A stretch of DNA of 64,000 nt from Corallococcus caeni (GCF_036245865.1 NZ_BTTW01000003.1:372001-436000); one strand, 5' to 3'. Counted from the first letter of the stretch, positions 15,567 through 25,562 are shown. Numbers and translations: made by a program. Notes: a model not told the origin generated them from the letters alone.

Positions 15567-16309
15567 AGGCGCACGAACTGGAACGCAAGCGACACCGTCA
15601 GGTCAATCAACAGACACCCCAGACTGGCCGCCACCACGCCTTCCGTCGTCGCCTCGCCCACCGCCTCCGCGCCGCCCCTGGCATTCAAGCCCGCCACTGC
15701 CGCCGCGAGCGGGATGTATAGCCCGCAGCCCAGCACCTTCAGACCTCCCACCAGCAGGTCCCAGCCATCCACATACCTTGCGTCCATGAACGCCCGGCCG
15801 TCGATGTCCAACGCCACGCTCGCCACCAGCACCGCCGACGCCGTCGCCGCCACCGTCCCCAGCACGCTCAGGAGCGGCACGCCCACCACGCCCGCCACCA
15901 ACCGGGGCGCCACGAGGTCCGCGTACGGATCCCCCGCCGACATCTCCAGCGCCTCCACCTGCTCGTTCACGCTCATCGTGGCCAGCTCCGCGGAGTGGCT
16001 GGCCCCGGCTCGTGACGCCGTCAGCAGCGCCGACACCGCCGGCCCCAGCTCGCGCACCAGCATCTCGAAGTAGGCCGGGCCCAGCACCGCCACGTTGCCA
16101 ATCAGCTTCTTCGCCTGCGCGTTGGCGATCATCACCAGCACCGCGCCGAAGAAGGCCATGCCCGACATCACCAGCCATACGCTGCGCCCGCCCAGCTCGT
16201 GCACCTGCGCCAGCGTCTCCCTCCAGGGGATTCCCTCCCTGGCGCCCGCGCGGACCGTGCGCGCCAGCATCACTCCCGGCGCCCCGAAGAAGGTCAGCAC
16301 CCGCTTCAT
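15563..16309 (-). CDS. MlaE-type ABC permease (second copy)
   Basis: A 248-residue MlaE-family permease with about five to six membrane helices. The family features R-E-L-G-P-A-V-S-A-L-L-T-A-S-R-A-G-A and E-L-A-T-M-x-V-N-E-Q-V-E-A-L can be read directly (about residues 86-125). It starts inside the stop of the other permease (ATGA) and is followed by its ATPase in the same arrangement. The role is the membrane channel of the phospholipid transporter. Confidence 0.9.
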   Translation of the reverse strand: MKRVLTFFGAPGVMLARTVRAGAREGIPWRETLAQVHELGGRSVWLVMSGMAFFGAVLVMIANAQAKKLIGNVAVLGPAYFEMLVRELGPAVSALLTASRAGASHSAELATMSVNEQVEALEMSAGDPYADLVAPRLVAGVVGVPLLSVLGTVAATASAVLVASVALDIDGRAFMDARYVDGWDLLVGGLKVLGCGLYIPLAAAVAGLNARGGAEAVGEATTEGVVAASLGCLLIDLTVSLAFQFVRL

Positions 16310-17097
16310 GCGAGCACCCTCGACAGCAGCGTCGTCAGCAGGAAGTCCAACAGGAAGATGGCCGCGCAGCCCAGCACCACCGCGCTCGCTGCGGCCTCTC
16401 CCACGGCGCGGGCTCCTCCCTTCGCCCTCAGGCCCACCGCCGTGGACACCAGCGAGATGGCCAGCCCGAACGCCCCCGTCTTCACCACGCCTCCCAGCAG
16501 GTCGGACGGGCTCAGCATCTGCGCGAACGTCCCGAAGAACACCCGCACCGGCAGGTCCAACGTGAGCTTCGCCGCCACCGCCTCGCAGAGGATGGACACC
16601 AGGAACGTGAACGTGCTCAGCGCCAGCATGCTCACCTCCATCGCCACCACCCGGGGCGCCACCAGCAGCGCGAACGGATCCAGGCCAATGCCTCTCAGGC
16701 CTTCAATCTGTCCGCCCACCTTCAGCGTGGCCAGCTCCGCCGCGTTCCTCGCGCCGATGCGCGCGGACATGATCAGCCCCAGCAAGAGCGGACCGAACTC
16801 CCACAGCACGCCGTAGCCCGCGGCCCAGCCCAGGAACGCCCGCGCCCCGAAGCGCTGGATGTAGAGCGCCGCCTGCACCACCACGATGACGCCCGCCAGC
16901 GCCGCCGTCGCCAACGCCAGCGGCAACGAGCCGTAGCCGAACTGCACCAGCCCCCGCGTCAGCTCGCGGCGCTCCAGCCTGCGCAGGCCCCAGGCCGTGC
17001 GGCCCGCGACCAGGGCCAGCGCGCCCACGCCGCCCACCGCCCGCATCGCCGAGCGTCCCAGCCAGGCCAGGGCGGTGGTGCTCACGGGTGATGACAC
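16306..17097 (-). CDS. MlaE-type ABC permease (first copy)
   Basis: The protein is 263 residues if the GTG at 17097 is used. In-frame alternatives (GTG at 17085, or a later ATG) cannot be excluded, because none has a good ribosome-binding site. The same MlaE features as the second permease are present: E-F-G-P-L-L-L-G-L-I-M-S-A-R-I-G-A and E-L-A-T-L-K-V-G-G-Q-I-E-G-L. The two permeases are clearly diverged paralogues rather than a recent duplication. The gene follows its ATPase with a 7-bp gap and overlaps the second permease by 4 nt. Confidence 0.88.
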   Translation of the reverse strand: MSSPVSTTALAWLGRSAMRAVGGVGALALVAGRTAWGLRRLERRELTRGLVQFGYGSLPLALATAALAGVIVVVQAALYIQRFGARAFLGWAAGYGVLWEFGPLLLGLIMSARIGARNAAELATLKVGGQIEGLRGIGLDPFALLVAPRVVAMEVSMLALSTFTFLVSILCEAVAAKLTLDLPVRVFFGTFAQMLSPSDLLGGVVKTGAFGLAISLVSTAVGLRAKGGARAVGEAAASAVVLGCAAIFLLDFLLTTLLSRVLA

Positions 17098-17104
17098 GGC
17101 AGGG

Positions 17105-17803
17105 TCATGCGAGGGCCTCGTCCGGCGCGCGCTCCAGTTCCGGCGCCGGGGCCCCATCGTGCACCAGTCGGCCGCCTCGCAGGTACAGCCAGCGGGGCAG
17201 GGGGAGGTCCACCGGCGCTTCCGGCGCCGCCACCAGCAGCGTCCCCTTGCCGGCGACCTCCAGCAGCACCCTCGCCACCTGCCGCGCCGTGCCCGGATCC
17301 AGGCCCGCGAACGGATCATCCGCCAGCAGCACCGCGGGCCTCGCCGCGATGGCCCTCGCGAGCCCCGCGCGCTTCTTCATGCCTCCGGACAGGCGCTCCG
17401 GCAGCGTGTCCGCCGCGTCCGCCAGGCCCACCGAGCGCAGCACCGCGTCCGTGCGCTCGCGGGCCTCCGCTTCCGGCACGCGCCGGCGCAGCAGCGGCTG
17501 CATCACGTTCTGCCGCACCGTCAGCGAGTCGAAGAGCGCGTCCGTCTGGAACACGAAGCCGAACGATGCCTGCTGCCTGCGCCGCTCTGGCGCCGAGAGC
17601 CGGGCGACGTCCTGCCCGTCCCATGTCACCCGACCGGAGGAGGGGAGCAGCAGCCCCGCGAAGGCCTTGAGCAGCGTCGTCTTGCCCGAGCCTGAACGCC
17701 CCAGCACCAGCGCCTGCGTGCCGGGCGGGACGTGGCAGTCCGTGGGCTCCAGCACGGTCCGTGCGCCGTAGCGGATGCCCAGGGCTTCGGCGCGCAGGTC
17801 CAT
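17105..17803 (-). CDS. MlaF-type ABC transporter ATPase (first copy)
   Basis: The protein is 232 residues from the ATG at 17803, two bases after the lipoprotein stop. Walker A is G35-R-S-G-S-G-K-T-T, the Q-loop lies at F-V-F-Q-T-D, and the intact signature is L-S-G-G-M-K-K-R. The Walker B end reads L-L-A-D-D-P-F-A-G-L-D-P: Asp stands where the catalytic Glu (D-E-P) is normal. The protein has no obvious H-loop His at the usual S-H-D position; V-A-A-P-E occupies the region. It may therefore be a weak or non-hydrolysing site that works with the other ATPase in the operon. Confidence 0.85.
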   Translation of the reverse strand: MDLRAEALGIRYGARTVLEPTDCHVPPGTQALVLGRSGSGKTTLLKAFAGLLLPSSGRVTWDGQDVARLSAPERRRQQASFGFVFQTDALFDSLTVRQNVMQPLLRRRVPEAEARERTDAVLRSVGLADAADTLPERLSGGMKKRAGLARAIAARPAVLLADDPFAGLDPGTARQVARVLLEVAGKGTLLVAAPEAPVDLPLPRWLYLRGGRLVHDGAPAPELERAPDEALA

Positions 17804-17805
17804 GG

Positions 17806-19653
17806 CTAGCGGTTGAAGAACTGGTTCGCGCCCAGGTCGCCCGACGCTCCCAACGTCGTGGGCAAGGGTCCGTCGAGGGCACGCATGGCTTTCGGGTTCG
17901 AGTAGACCGGGTCCCAGGTCTTTCCGTTGAAGAACTGCACGGTGCCCGTTCCTGTCGTCACGTAGAGCCCATTCTGACTGAAAGCCAGCACGTCGGTGAG
18001 GTCCGGCTCCGATGCCGGGGACGGCAGTGTGCGCCACACCCCGTGGTTCCGCTCCAGGATCACGCCCTTGTGCCCCACGACATAGACGTAGTTGGCGTTC
18101 ACCGCGCTCACTCCCGTCAGGTAGACGGCGGGGACGGCTGGGGGAAGGGGTTCAGCCACCCAGTTCCCAGTCTCGGTGTTGATACTGATGACCTGGGGTT
18201 GGGGTGCCGGGAGCATGTAGTCCCGAGCGCCCACCGCGATCAGCGGCGCGCCGGCGGTGGTTCCCGTCACCGCCATCAGGTTGATGCCCGTGACCGCGAG
18301 CTCGACCGGGGCCGCGGGGAACGCCCACTTGAAGACGCGGCCACCGCCCGACACGGCGTAGAGCGTGGGCTTGGCGCCACCCGTCGAGTTGAAGCCCACG
18401 ATGCCCGAGAGGTCCACGGAGGGGCCCGGCGTGGCGGCGGCGGTACAGCCGGCTTCCCCAGGCATCTTGCTCGCCAGCTTTCCGTCTTTCCCCGCGAGGA
18501 ACAGCTGCCCCTCGGAGCTGATCCAGGCGGCGTTCCAGTCTCCAACACAGGAGGAGAGTGTCCGGGCGGTGGCCTCGATCTTCACCACGTTGTTCACCGT
18601 GCCTGGCCCGGCGAGCCAGGCCAGGTCCTTTCCGACGGCGATGGCACGCCACGACGTGGTGCCGGCGGCCTCCGGCACGCTCTGCCAGGCGAGGTTGCAC
18701 GAGGAGCCTTCATCCACCCGCCCATCGCAGTTGTTGTCCAGCCGGTCGCAGACCTCCGTCAGATTCGACGAGACATGAATGGAACTCTCGTCGCAGTCCC
18801 GGGCCTGCGTCGGCGTGCCCTCCGGTTGGGGAGCGCAGGTCACACCCCCATCCGCTCCCGCCATCCCATCTCCGTCCTCGTCCCGGAAGTAGGCCGTGGG
18901 CGTGAGGGTGCTGTTACATGCGACGCCGCCATCCGTCCCCGTACAGACCTTCGCGCCCGCGCATTGGAAGTCGTTGAGGCAGGTCCCGCCCAGGTCGAAC
19001 GACTCGTCCTTCACGTCATCGCAGTTGTCGTCCTGGCCATCGCAGCGGAACTCCGCCTGCCCCGGGTGGACGCTCGGGTCCCGGTCGTTGCAGTCACCGG
19101 TCCGTGACGCGGTCAGCGCGGGCCCCTCGCATGCCTTCACCATCGCGGGCAGCTGGCTGTTGCCGTACCCGTCATTGTCGTCATCCGGGTACCACGACAT
19201 GGGACCGCCCTGGTTCGCATCCCGGTCGTTGCAGTCCGTGCCCTGGTCCTCCGTGCGCACGAACCCGTCCCCATCGGAGTCCGTGGCGCTCAGGGACAGG
19301 TCCACCGGCGTGATGCCGTCCTTCGCGAGGCTCGCGTCGGTCTGCGCCGTGGCCACCTGCGCTCCGTCACAGGACTGTTCCTTCGCCGCGGCCAGGAGCT
19401 TCAGGTCGTTGCTCCAGCCCGTCTGGCGGAACACCGCCACGGACAGGGTGCCGGGTGGGGGACCCTCGGGCACGCTCACGGTCGTCGTGGCCTGCCGGGA
19501 AGGGTCCGCCAGATCCGTGACCGTCAGCGTGACGCACCCCGGCCGAAATCCTTCGTAATGAAGCTGGACCTTCAGAGCGGCGGACTTGAGGTCATCCCCC
19601 TTGGAGCAGCCCGCGAGGACACCGGCGAGCACGGCGAGCAGGAATAAACGCAT
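17806..19653 (-). CDS. MopE-like metal-binding-motif lipoprotein
   Basis: The protein is 615 residues from the ATG at 19653, with lipobox L-A-G-C near residue 16. The N-terminal half contains repeated Asp-rich motifs: D-C-N-D-R-D (twice), R-D-C-D-E-S, C-D-G-Q-D-D-N-C-D-D and C-D-R-L-D-N-N-C-D-G-R-V-D-E. These are the calcium/metal-binding repeats of the MopE-type family common in myxobacteria. The C-terminal half (about 330-615) reads like a beta-propeller with repeated short strands around W and G. It is the first gene of the Mla operon, two bases before the ATPase, so it may be an outer-membrane or periplasmic accessory to lipid transport. It is divergent from the TolC gene with about 208 bp between them, in which I see no clear site. 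Confidence 0.8.
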   Translation of the reverse strand: MRLFLLAVLAGVLAGCSKGDDLKSAALKVQLHYEGFRPGCVTLTVTDLADPSRQATTTVSVPEGPPPGTLSVAVFRQTGWSNDLKLLAAAKEQSCDGAQVATAQTDASLAKDGITPVDLSLSATDSDGDGFVRTEDQGTDCNDRDANQGGPMSWYPDDDNDGYGNSQLPAMVKACEGPALTASRTGDCNDRDPSVHPGQAEFRCDGQDDNCDDVKDESFDLGGTCLNDFQCAGAKVCTGTDGGVACNSTLTPTAYFRDEDGDGMAGADGGVTCAPQPEGTPTQARDCDESSIHVSSNLTEVCDRLDNNCDGRVDEGSSCNLAWQSVPEAAGTTSWRAIAVGKDLAWLAGPGTVNNVVKIEATARTLSSCVGDWNAAWISSEGQLFLAGKDGKLASKMPGEAGCTAAATPGPSVDLSGIVGFNSTGGAKPTLYAVSGGGRVFKWAFPAAPVELAVTGINLMAVTGTTAGAPLIAVGARDYMLPAPQPQVISINTETGNWVAEPLPPAVPAVYLTGVSAVNANYVYVVGHKGVILERNHGVWRTLPSPASEPDLTDVLAFSQNGLYVTTGTGTVQFFNGKTWDPVYSNPKAMRALDGPLPTTLGASGDLGANQFFNR

Positions 19654-19861
19654 GGGACACGCATTCTGGGGCGCGTCCCACACCCGGAGTGGGACGGTCG
19701 GCGCCACCGTCGGCATTTCAACCCGAGAGTCTTCTTCCCGACCCTTAGTCCTCCTCGCGAGGCATCGTCCAGCCACGCCCCGCTCATCACCCCCGCGATG
19801 ACGGCTTCCGTGTATAGGGGCCGCTGACCTTTCAACACTGGCCCGCTCCACCGCCCGCCTT

Positions 19862-21265
19862 ATGCCCACCGTCCGCCGTGCACTCCTCGCCGCGCCCCTG
19901 GGTGCCTGCCTCTGCGCGCTGGCCCCGGACGCGCTCGCCCAGACGACGCCTCCGGCCGCGTCCCCGGCGCCCTCCGCCGCGTCCCCCGCCAGCGACTTCC
20001 CCAAGCCTCCGGAGCAGGACTCCGGCGCCGCTCCGCTGACGCTGGAACGCGCCGTGGAGCTCGCCTCACAGAAGAACGAGGCCGTGCTCGCCGCGGGACA
20101 GACGGCCGAGGCCGCCCAGGCCCGCGTCGCCCGCGCCCGCGCCTTCTTCCTGCCCACCGTCGCGGCCACCGGCACCTACACGCGCCGCCTGCGCGAGTCC
20201 ACGCGCGAGGTCGGCGGACAGACCGTCGTGCTCCAGAAGTACAACGCGCTGGGCGCCGTCTTCGCCGGCCGGCTCACGCTCTTCGACGCGCGCGGCTTCC
20301 CGCTCTACAAGGCCGCGAAGCTGGAGAGCGAGGCCTCCAAGCTGGACGCCCTGGAGACGCGCCGCCAGGTGGCCTTCAGCGCCGCCAACGCCTTCCTCGT
20401 CACGCTGGCCAACCAGCAGGTGTACCAGGCCGCCGAGCAGCGGCTGGCCTACGCGAAGCAGAGCCTGACGGACGCCCAGGCCCGCGCCAACGCGGGGCTC
20501 GCCAGCACCAACGACGTCACTCGCGCGGAGCTGGAGTTGGCCACCGCCGAGTCCAACCTCGCCGCGGCCCTGGGCAACGCGGAGACGAGCCGCCTGGAGC
20601 TGGGCTACCTCCTCGTGGAGCGGGTGCAGGGAGAGCTCGCGCCGCCGGAGCCGCTGCTCGCGGACGCCGTGCGTCCCGCGCCGGCCCTGGAGCTGCTCAC
20701 GCAAGGGGCCCCGGACCGCCGTCCGGACATCCTCTCCGCGCGCCTGCGCGTGCGCTCGCTGCGGGAGAGCGCGAAGGAGCCCCTGGCGCGCCTGCTGCCG
20801 TCCCTGGGAGCGAGCGCCCAGTACCGCCTCACCAACGAGGCGGGCCTCAACGGCAACGTCGGCGACGGTTTCCTCGCGGTGGACCTCACCTGGACCCTCT
20901 TCGACGGCGGTGCCCGCTACGCGGATCGCGACGAGCGCGTGGCCATCGCCAACGCCGCGGAGCTGAACACGCAGGCCGCCACGCGCCGCGTGCCGGTGGA
21001 CATCGAGCAGGCGCGGGTCAACCTGGAGACGGCCCGGGCCGCGCTCGCGCAGAGCGAGCAGGCGGCGAAGGCGGCGCGCAAGAACGCCGTGGAGACAGGC
21101 ATCCTCTACCGCCAGGGCCTGTCCACCGCGCTCACCCTGGCGGACGCGTCGCTCAGCCTCTTCGAGGCGGAGGTCGCGCTGGCGCAGAACCGCTATGGAC
21201 TGGGCGTGGCCCTGCTGGGGCTGCGGGCCGCGGTCGGACTCAATCCCCTGGGGAAGGAACCGTGA
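19862..21265 (+). CDS. TolC-family outer-membrane efflux protein
   Basis: A 467-residue protein with a signal peptide ending near A-L-A-Q. An Ala/Pro-rich linker follows, then two copies of the long helix-hairpin/beta module (L-T-L-E-R-A-V-E-L-A at about 60; the repeat begins around P-D-R-R-P-D-I near 280). It forms the trimeric outer-membrane and periplasmic tunnel for the RND pump encoded next. Its stop overlaps the GTG start of the adaptor gene (GTGA), so the three genes form one operon. Confidence 0.92.
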   Translation: MPTVRRALLAAPLGACLCALAPDALAQTTPPAASPAPSAASPASDFPKPPEQDSGAAPLTLERAVELASQKNEAVLAAGQTAEAAQARVARARAFFLPTVAATGTYTRRLRESTREVGGQTVVLQKYNALGAVFAGRLTLFDARGFPLYKAAKLESEASKLDALETRRQVAFSAANAFLVTLANQQVYQAAEQRLAYAKQSLTDAQARANAGLASTNDVTRAELELATAESNLAAALGNAETSRLELGYLLVERVQGELAPPEPLLADAVRPAPALELLTQGAPDRRPDILSARLRVRSLRESAKEPLARLLPSLGASAQYRLTNEAGLNGNVGDGFLAVDLTWTLFDGGARYADRDERVAIANAAELNTQAATRRVPVDIEQARVNLETARAALAQSEQAAKAARKNAVETGILYRQGLSTALTLADASLSLFEAEVALAQNRYGLGVALLGLRAAVGLNPLGKEP

Positions 21266-22446
21266 AGGCAATGCAACGCACTGGAGTGCTGGCCCTGTCG
21301 CTGGCCATGCTGTCCCTGGCCCCTGGCTGCAAGAAGGACGCGCCCGCGCAGGGCGGCAAGGGCGCGGGCCGGGGTCCCACCCAGTTCCCCGTGGAGGTCG
21401 CGACCGTGGAGGCGCGCGACGTGGAGTACGCGGTCAGCGCCGTGGGCGCGGTGGAGGCCTTCGAGAGCGTGCAGATCACCGCGCGCGTGCCGGGCGCCCT
21501 GGAGCGCGTGACCTTCTCCGAGGGTCAGGTGGTGAAGAAGGGCGACACGCTCGCGGAGATCGAACCCGCGCGCTACGCCATCGCCGTGCGCGCCGCGGAG
21601 GCCGCGCTGCAGAAGGCCCAGGCCGCGCTGGTGGAGGCGAAGGCCGGTGCCCAGCGCCGCGCGGAGGTCAACGCGCAGAGCCCGGGCCTCCTGCCCGCCG
21701 AACAGCTGGAGACGTACCAGGCCCGCGCCGCCACCGCCCAGGCGGACGTGGCGGCCGCGAAGGCGGCGCTGGATCAGGCGCAGCTCAACCAGCGCGACGC
21801 GTACGTGCGCGCCCCCATGGACGGCGTCCTCCAGACGCGCACGGTGCAGACGGGCCAGTACGTGCAGCCGGGCGTGGTGCTGGCCACGCTGCTGCGCCGG
21901 GAGCCGCTGCTGTTGCGCTTCAACGTGCCCGCGGCGGACGTGGCGCGCATCACCCCGGGGATGCCCGCGCGCTTCACGGTGCGCTCGGAAGGGGGCACGT
22001 ACGAGGCGAAGATCACCTACGTGTCCGCGAGCGCGGACGCGCAGAGCCGCATGGTGGCGGTGACCGCGGAGGTGACGGGCGAGGACGCGCGCAAGCTGCG
22101 CCCGGGCGCCTTCGCCACGGTGAGCGTGCCGGTGGAGTCGCGCGGGGGCAGCCCGGTGATTCCGCAGACGGCCATCCGCCCCAGCGAGCGCGGGTTCCTG
22201 GCGTTCGTGGTGGCGGACAACAAGGCGCGCGAGCGCATCCTGGAGCTGGGGCTGCGCACGTCGGATGGGAAGGTGGAGGTGAAGGAGGGGCTCAAGGCCG
22301 GTGAGACGCTGGTGGTGCGCGGCGCGGAGGCCCTGCGCGACGGCGTGGCGGTGCGCGTGGAAGAGGATCGCCCCAAGCCGAAGGTGGGGGGCGAGCAGCC
22401 TCCGACCGAGGGCCGAGGCGGCGCGGGCTCGGAGGGCCGCCCATGA
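21262..22446 (+). CDS. RND efflux periplasmic adaptor lipoprotein
   Basis: The protein is 394 residues from a GTG at 21262 overlapping the TolC stop; an ATG three codons later is an alternative. Signal peptide and lipobox A-P-G-C (Cys about 24). The lipoyl/biotinyl halves flank a coiled-coil hairpin (Ala/Gln/Glu-rich, about 115-175), followed by the beta-barrel and membrane-proximal domains, as in AcrA/MexA. It bridges the RND permease and TolC. It ends with a Pro/Gly-rich tail and overlaps the permease start (ATGA). Confidence 0.93.
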   Translation: MKAMQRTGVLALSLAMLSLAPGCKKDAPAQGGKGAGRGPTQFPVEVATVEARDVEYAVSAVGAVEAFESVQITARVPGALERVTFSEGQVVKKGDTLAEIEPARYAIAVRAAEAALQKAQAALVEAKAGAQRRAEVNAQSPGLLPAEQLETYQARAATAQADVAAAKAALDQAQLNQRDAYVRAPMDGVLQTRTVQTGQYVQPGVVLATLLRREPLLLRFNVPAADVARITPGMPARFTVRSEGGTYEAKITYVSASADAQSRMVAVTAEVTGEDARKLRPGAFATVSVPVESRGGSPVIPQTAIRPSERGFLAFVVADNKARERILELGLRTSDGKVEVKEGLKAGETLVVRGAEALRDGVAVRVEEDRPKPKVGGEQPPTEGRGGAGSEGRP

Positions 22447-25400
22447 GCATCACCGACGTCTGCATCAAGAAGCCGGTGTTCGCCTGGATGATCATGGCGG
22501 CGACCATCATCTTCGGACTGGTGGCGGCCCAGCGCATCGGCATCAGCCAGTTCCCGGACGTGGACTTCCCCACCATCAACATCTCCGTGTCGTGGGAAGG
22601 CGCCAACCCGGAGGCGGTGGAGTCGGACGTCGTCGAGTTCATCGAAGAGGCCGTGACGCAGGTGGAGGGCGTCAAGAGCATCACGTCCTCCGCGCGCCAG
22701 GGCAGCGCCAACATCACGGTGGAGCTGGACCTGTCGCGCAACGTGGACCTGGCGCTGCAGGACGTGCAGACCAAGGTGAGCCAGGCCCAGCGCCGGCTGC
22801 CGCTGGACATCGACCCGCCCGTCGTCTCCAAGTCCAACCCGGAGGATCAGCCCATCATGTGGCTGGGCGTGTCCGGGCCCTTCTCCCAGCAGGTGGTGAG
22901 CGACTTCGCGCGCTACCGCGTGAAGGAGCGCCTGCAGACGGTGCCCGGCGTGGGCGAGGTCATCCTGGGCGGCCTGCTGGAGCGCAACGTGCGCATCTGG
23001 GTGGACGCGCGGAAGCTGGACGCGCACGCGCTCACGGTCAACGACCTCATCACCGCGCTCCAGCGCGAGCACGTGGAGCTGCCCGCCGGCCGCATCGAGA
23101 CGCAGGGGCGCGAGGTGAACGTGCGCTTCATGGGCGAGGCGCTGGACCTGGAGACGCTGGCGAACGTGGTGGTGCGCGAGGAGGGCGGCCGCCCGGTGTA
23201 CCTGCACGACGTGGCCATCGTGGAGGACGGCTTCGAGGACGAGCGGCGCCTGGCCCGGGTGAACGGCGAGCCCGCGCAGGCCATGGGCATCAAGAAGCAG
23301 CGCGGCGCGAACGCGGTGGCGGTGGCCCAGGAGGTGCGCGCCCAGCTCGCCCAGCTCCAGAAGGAGCTGCCGGAGGGCATGAGCGCGACCATCAACTTCG
23401 ACTCGACGCAGTTCATCGAGGAGAGCGTGCACGAGATTGAATTCGAGCTCTTGCTCGCGTGCATCCTCACCGCGTTCGTGTGCTGGGTGTTCCTGGGGTC
23501 GCTCTCCAGCACGCTCAACGTCGTGCTCGCCATCCCCATGTCGCTGCTGGGCACGGTGGCGGTCATCTACTTCCTGGGCTTCACCCTCAACACGTTCACG
23601 TTGCTGGGCCTGGCGCTGGCCGTGGGCATCGTGGTGGACGACGCCATCATGGTGCTGGAGAACATCTTCCGGCACGCGGAGGAGGGGAAGGACCGGGTGC
23701 GCGCCGCGCGCGAGGGCACCGCGGAGATCACCTTCGCGGCCCTGGCGGCGACGCTGGCGGTGGTGGCCATCTTCCTGCCCGTCGTCTTCATGAAGGGCAT
23801 CATCGGCCGGTTCTTCCTCCAGTTCGGCGTCACGCTGTGCGTGGCGGTGCTCCTGTCCTACGTGGAGGCCATCACCCTGGCGCCCGCCAGATGCGCGCAG
23901 TTGCTCAAGACGTCGCGCGAGCACCGCAGCCGGGTGGGCGTGGTGGTGGACAGGGCCTTCTCCAAGCTGGAGGCGCTGTACGCGCGGGCGCTGGGCTGGG
24001 GGCTGGTGCGGCCCTGGCGCGTGCTGCTGGTCGCGGTGGCCATGCTCATCCTGAGCGCGTTCGCGTTCAAGGCGCTGCCGGGCGAGTTCGTCCCGTCGCA
24101 GGACCAGGGCCGCATGTCCGTGCGCCTGCAGACGGCGGTGGGCAGCAGCCTGGAGGAGACCAACCGCCTCTTCAAGCGCGCGGAGGCGTTCGTCGCCAGC
24201 CGTCCGGAGGTGACGCGCGTGTTCGTGGTGGTGGGCGGAGGCGGCGGCGGTTCCTCCGTCAACGCGGGCAACATGAACCTGACGCTGGTGCCGGCGGATC
24301 AGCGCATGACGCAGGCGGAGTTCGCGCAGGTGTTGCGCAAGGAGCTGAACAGCTACCCGGGCCTGCGCGCGGTGGTGCAGGACCTGTCGCAGGCGGGCTT
24401 CACCGCGCAGCGCGGCTTCCCGGTGGAGTTCAGCGTGCGCGGGTCGGACTGGGACAAGCTGGTGGAGGCGAGCCAGACCCTGCGAGAGCAGCTCCAGGCG
24501 TCCGGCAAGGTGGTGGACCTGGACACGGACTACCAGCTGGGCCAGCCGGAGCTGCGCATCACGCCGGACCGGGCGCGCGCCGCGGACCTGGGCGTGCCCA
24601 TCCAGTCGGTGGCGTCCACGGTGAACGCGCTGGTGGGCGGTGTGCGCGTGGGCAAGTACAGCAGCGGCGGGCGGCGCATCGACGTGCGCATGCGGCTGCT
24701 CGCGAGTCAGCGCTCGCGACCGGAGGACCTGTCGCTGCTCAAGGTCCGCACGGCGAACAACGCGCTGGTGCCCCTGTCGTCGCTGGTGACGCAGGAGGAG
24801 CTGCCCGCGCTCCAGGCCATCACCCGGCGCGACCGTGAGCGCGCCATCAGCCTCTTCGCCAACGTGGCGCCGGGGTCCAACCAGGAGGAGGCGCTGGCCA
24901 CGGTGGAGTCGCTGGGCAAGGACCTGCCCGGCGGCATCCGCGTGGTGGCGGGCGGCGCGAGCGTCGCGTTCCGCGACTCGATGAGCAGCCTCCTCTTCGC
25001 GCTCTTCCTGGGCATCGCCGTCGCGTACATGGTGCTGGGCGCGCAGTTCAATTCGTTCCTGCACCCGGTGACGGTGCTGACGATCCTTCCCCTGTCGGTG
25101 GCGGGCGCGTCGTTCGCGCTGCTCGTCACGGGGAACACGCTGAACATCTTCAGCATGATTGGCCTGCTGCTCTTGATGGGCATCGTGAAGAAGAACTCCA
25201 TCATCCTGGTGGACTACGCGCTCCAGCAGCGCGAGCAGGGCGCGGACGCGATGCAGGCCATGCTGCGCGCGGGGCCGGTGCGCCTGCGGCCCATCCTGAT
25301 GACGTCCACCGCGACGATGATGTCCGCGGTGCCGGCCGCGCTGGCCCTGGGCGCGGGCAGCGAGACGCGCGCGCCCATGTCCATCGCGGTGCTGGGTGGC

Positions 25401-25562
25401 CTGTCGGTGTCCACCGTGCTCAGCCTGCTCGTGGTGCCCGCGTTCTACGTCGTCGCGGACCGCCTCAAGACGCGTCTGGGCAACCGGCTGCGCAGGGGGA
25501 AGGGCGGAGACGACGACTCGAACGTTCTCCCCGACGAGCCCCGGCCGGTGCCGCACGGGTAG
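22443..25562 (+). CDS. RND-family efflux permease (AcrB/MexB type)
   Basis: A 1039-residue inner-membrane pump of typical length. The N-terminal helix is followed by the porter domain (F-P-D-V-D-F-P-T-I). The transmembrane block contains G-I-V-V-D-D-A-I-M-V-L-E-N (about 395-407), which carries the proton-relay Asp pair of TM4. The partner Lys sits in M-G-I-V-K-K-N-S-I-I-L-V-D-Y (about 915-930). A second repeat of the porter domain lies between them, with a Gly-run loop at about 600. It exports drugs or lipophilic compounds using the proton gradient; the substrate is not predictable. It is the last gene of the TolC-adaptor-permease operon. Confidence 0.95.
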   Translation: MSITDVCIKKPVFAWMIMAATIIFGLVAAQRIGISQFPDVDFPTINISVSWEGANPEAVESDVVEFIEEAVTQVEGVKSITSSARQGSANITVELDLSRNVDLALQDVQTKVSQAQRRLPLDIDPPVVSKSNPEDQPIMWLGVSGPFSQQVVSDFARYRVKERLQTVPGVGEVILGGLLERNVRIWVDARKLDAHALTVNDLITALQREHVELPAGRIETQGREVNVRFMGEALDLETLANVVVREEGGRPVYLHDVAIVEDGFEDERRLARVNGEPAQAMGIKKQRGANAVAVAQEVRAQLAQLQKELPEGMSATINFDSTQFIEESVHEIEFELLLACILTAFVCWVFLGSLSSTLNVVLAIPMSLLGTVAVIYFLGFTLNTFTLLGLALAVGIVVDDAIMVLENIFRHAEEGKDRVRAAREGTAEITFAALAATLAVVAIFLPVVFMKGIIGRFFLQFGVTLCVAVLLSYVEAITLAPARCAQLLKTSREHRSRVGVVVDRAFSKLEALYARALGWGLVRPWRVLLVAVAMLILSAFAFKALPGEFVPSQDQGRMSVRLQTAVGSSLEETNRLFKRAEAFVASRPEVTRVFVVVGGGGGGSSVNAGNMNLTLVPADQRMTQAEFAQVLRKELNSYPGLRAVVQDLSQAGFTAQRGFPVEFSVRGSDWDKLVEASQTLREQLQASGKVVDLDTDYQLGQPELRITPDRARAADLGVPIQSVASTVNALVGGVRVGKYSSGGRRIDVRMRLLASQRSRPEDLSLLKVRTANNALVPLSSLVTQEELPALQAITRRDRERAISLFANVAPGSNQEEALATVESLGKDLPGGIRVVAGGASVAFRDSMSSLLFALFLGIAVAYMVLGAQFNSFLHPVTVLTILPLSVAGASFALLVTGNTLNIFSMIGLLLLMGIVKKNSIILVDYALQQREQGADAMQAMLRAGPVRLRPILMTSTATMMSAVPAALALGAGSETRAPMSIAVLGGLSVSTVLSLLVVPAFYVVADRLKTRLGNRLRRGKGGDDDSNVLPDEPRPVPHG

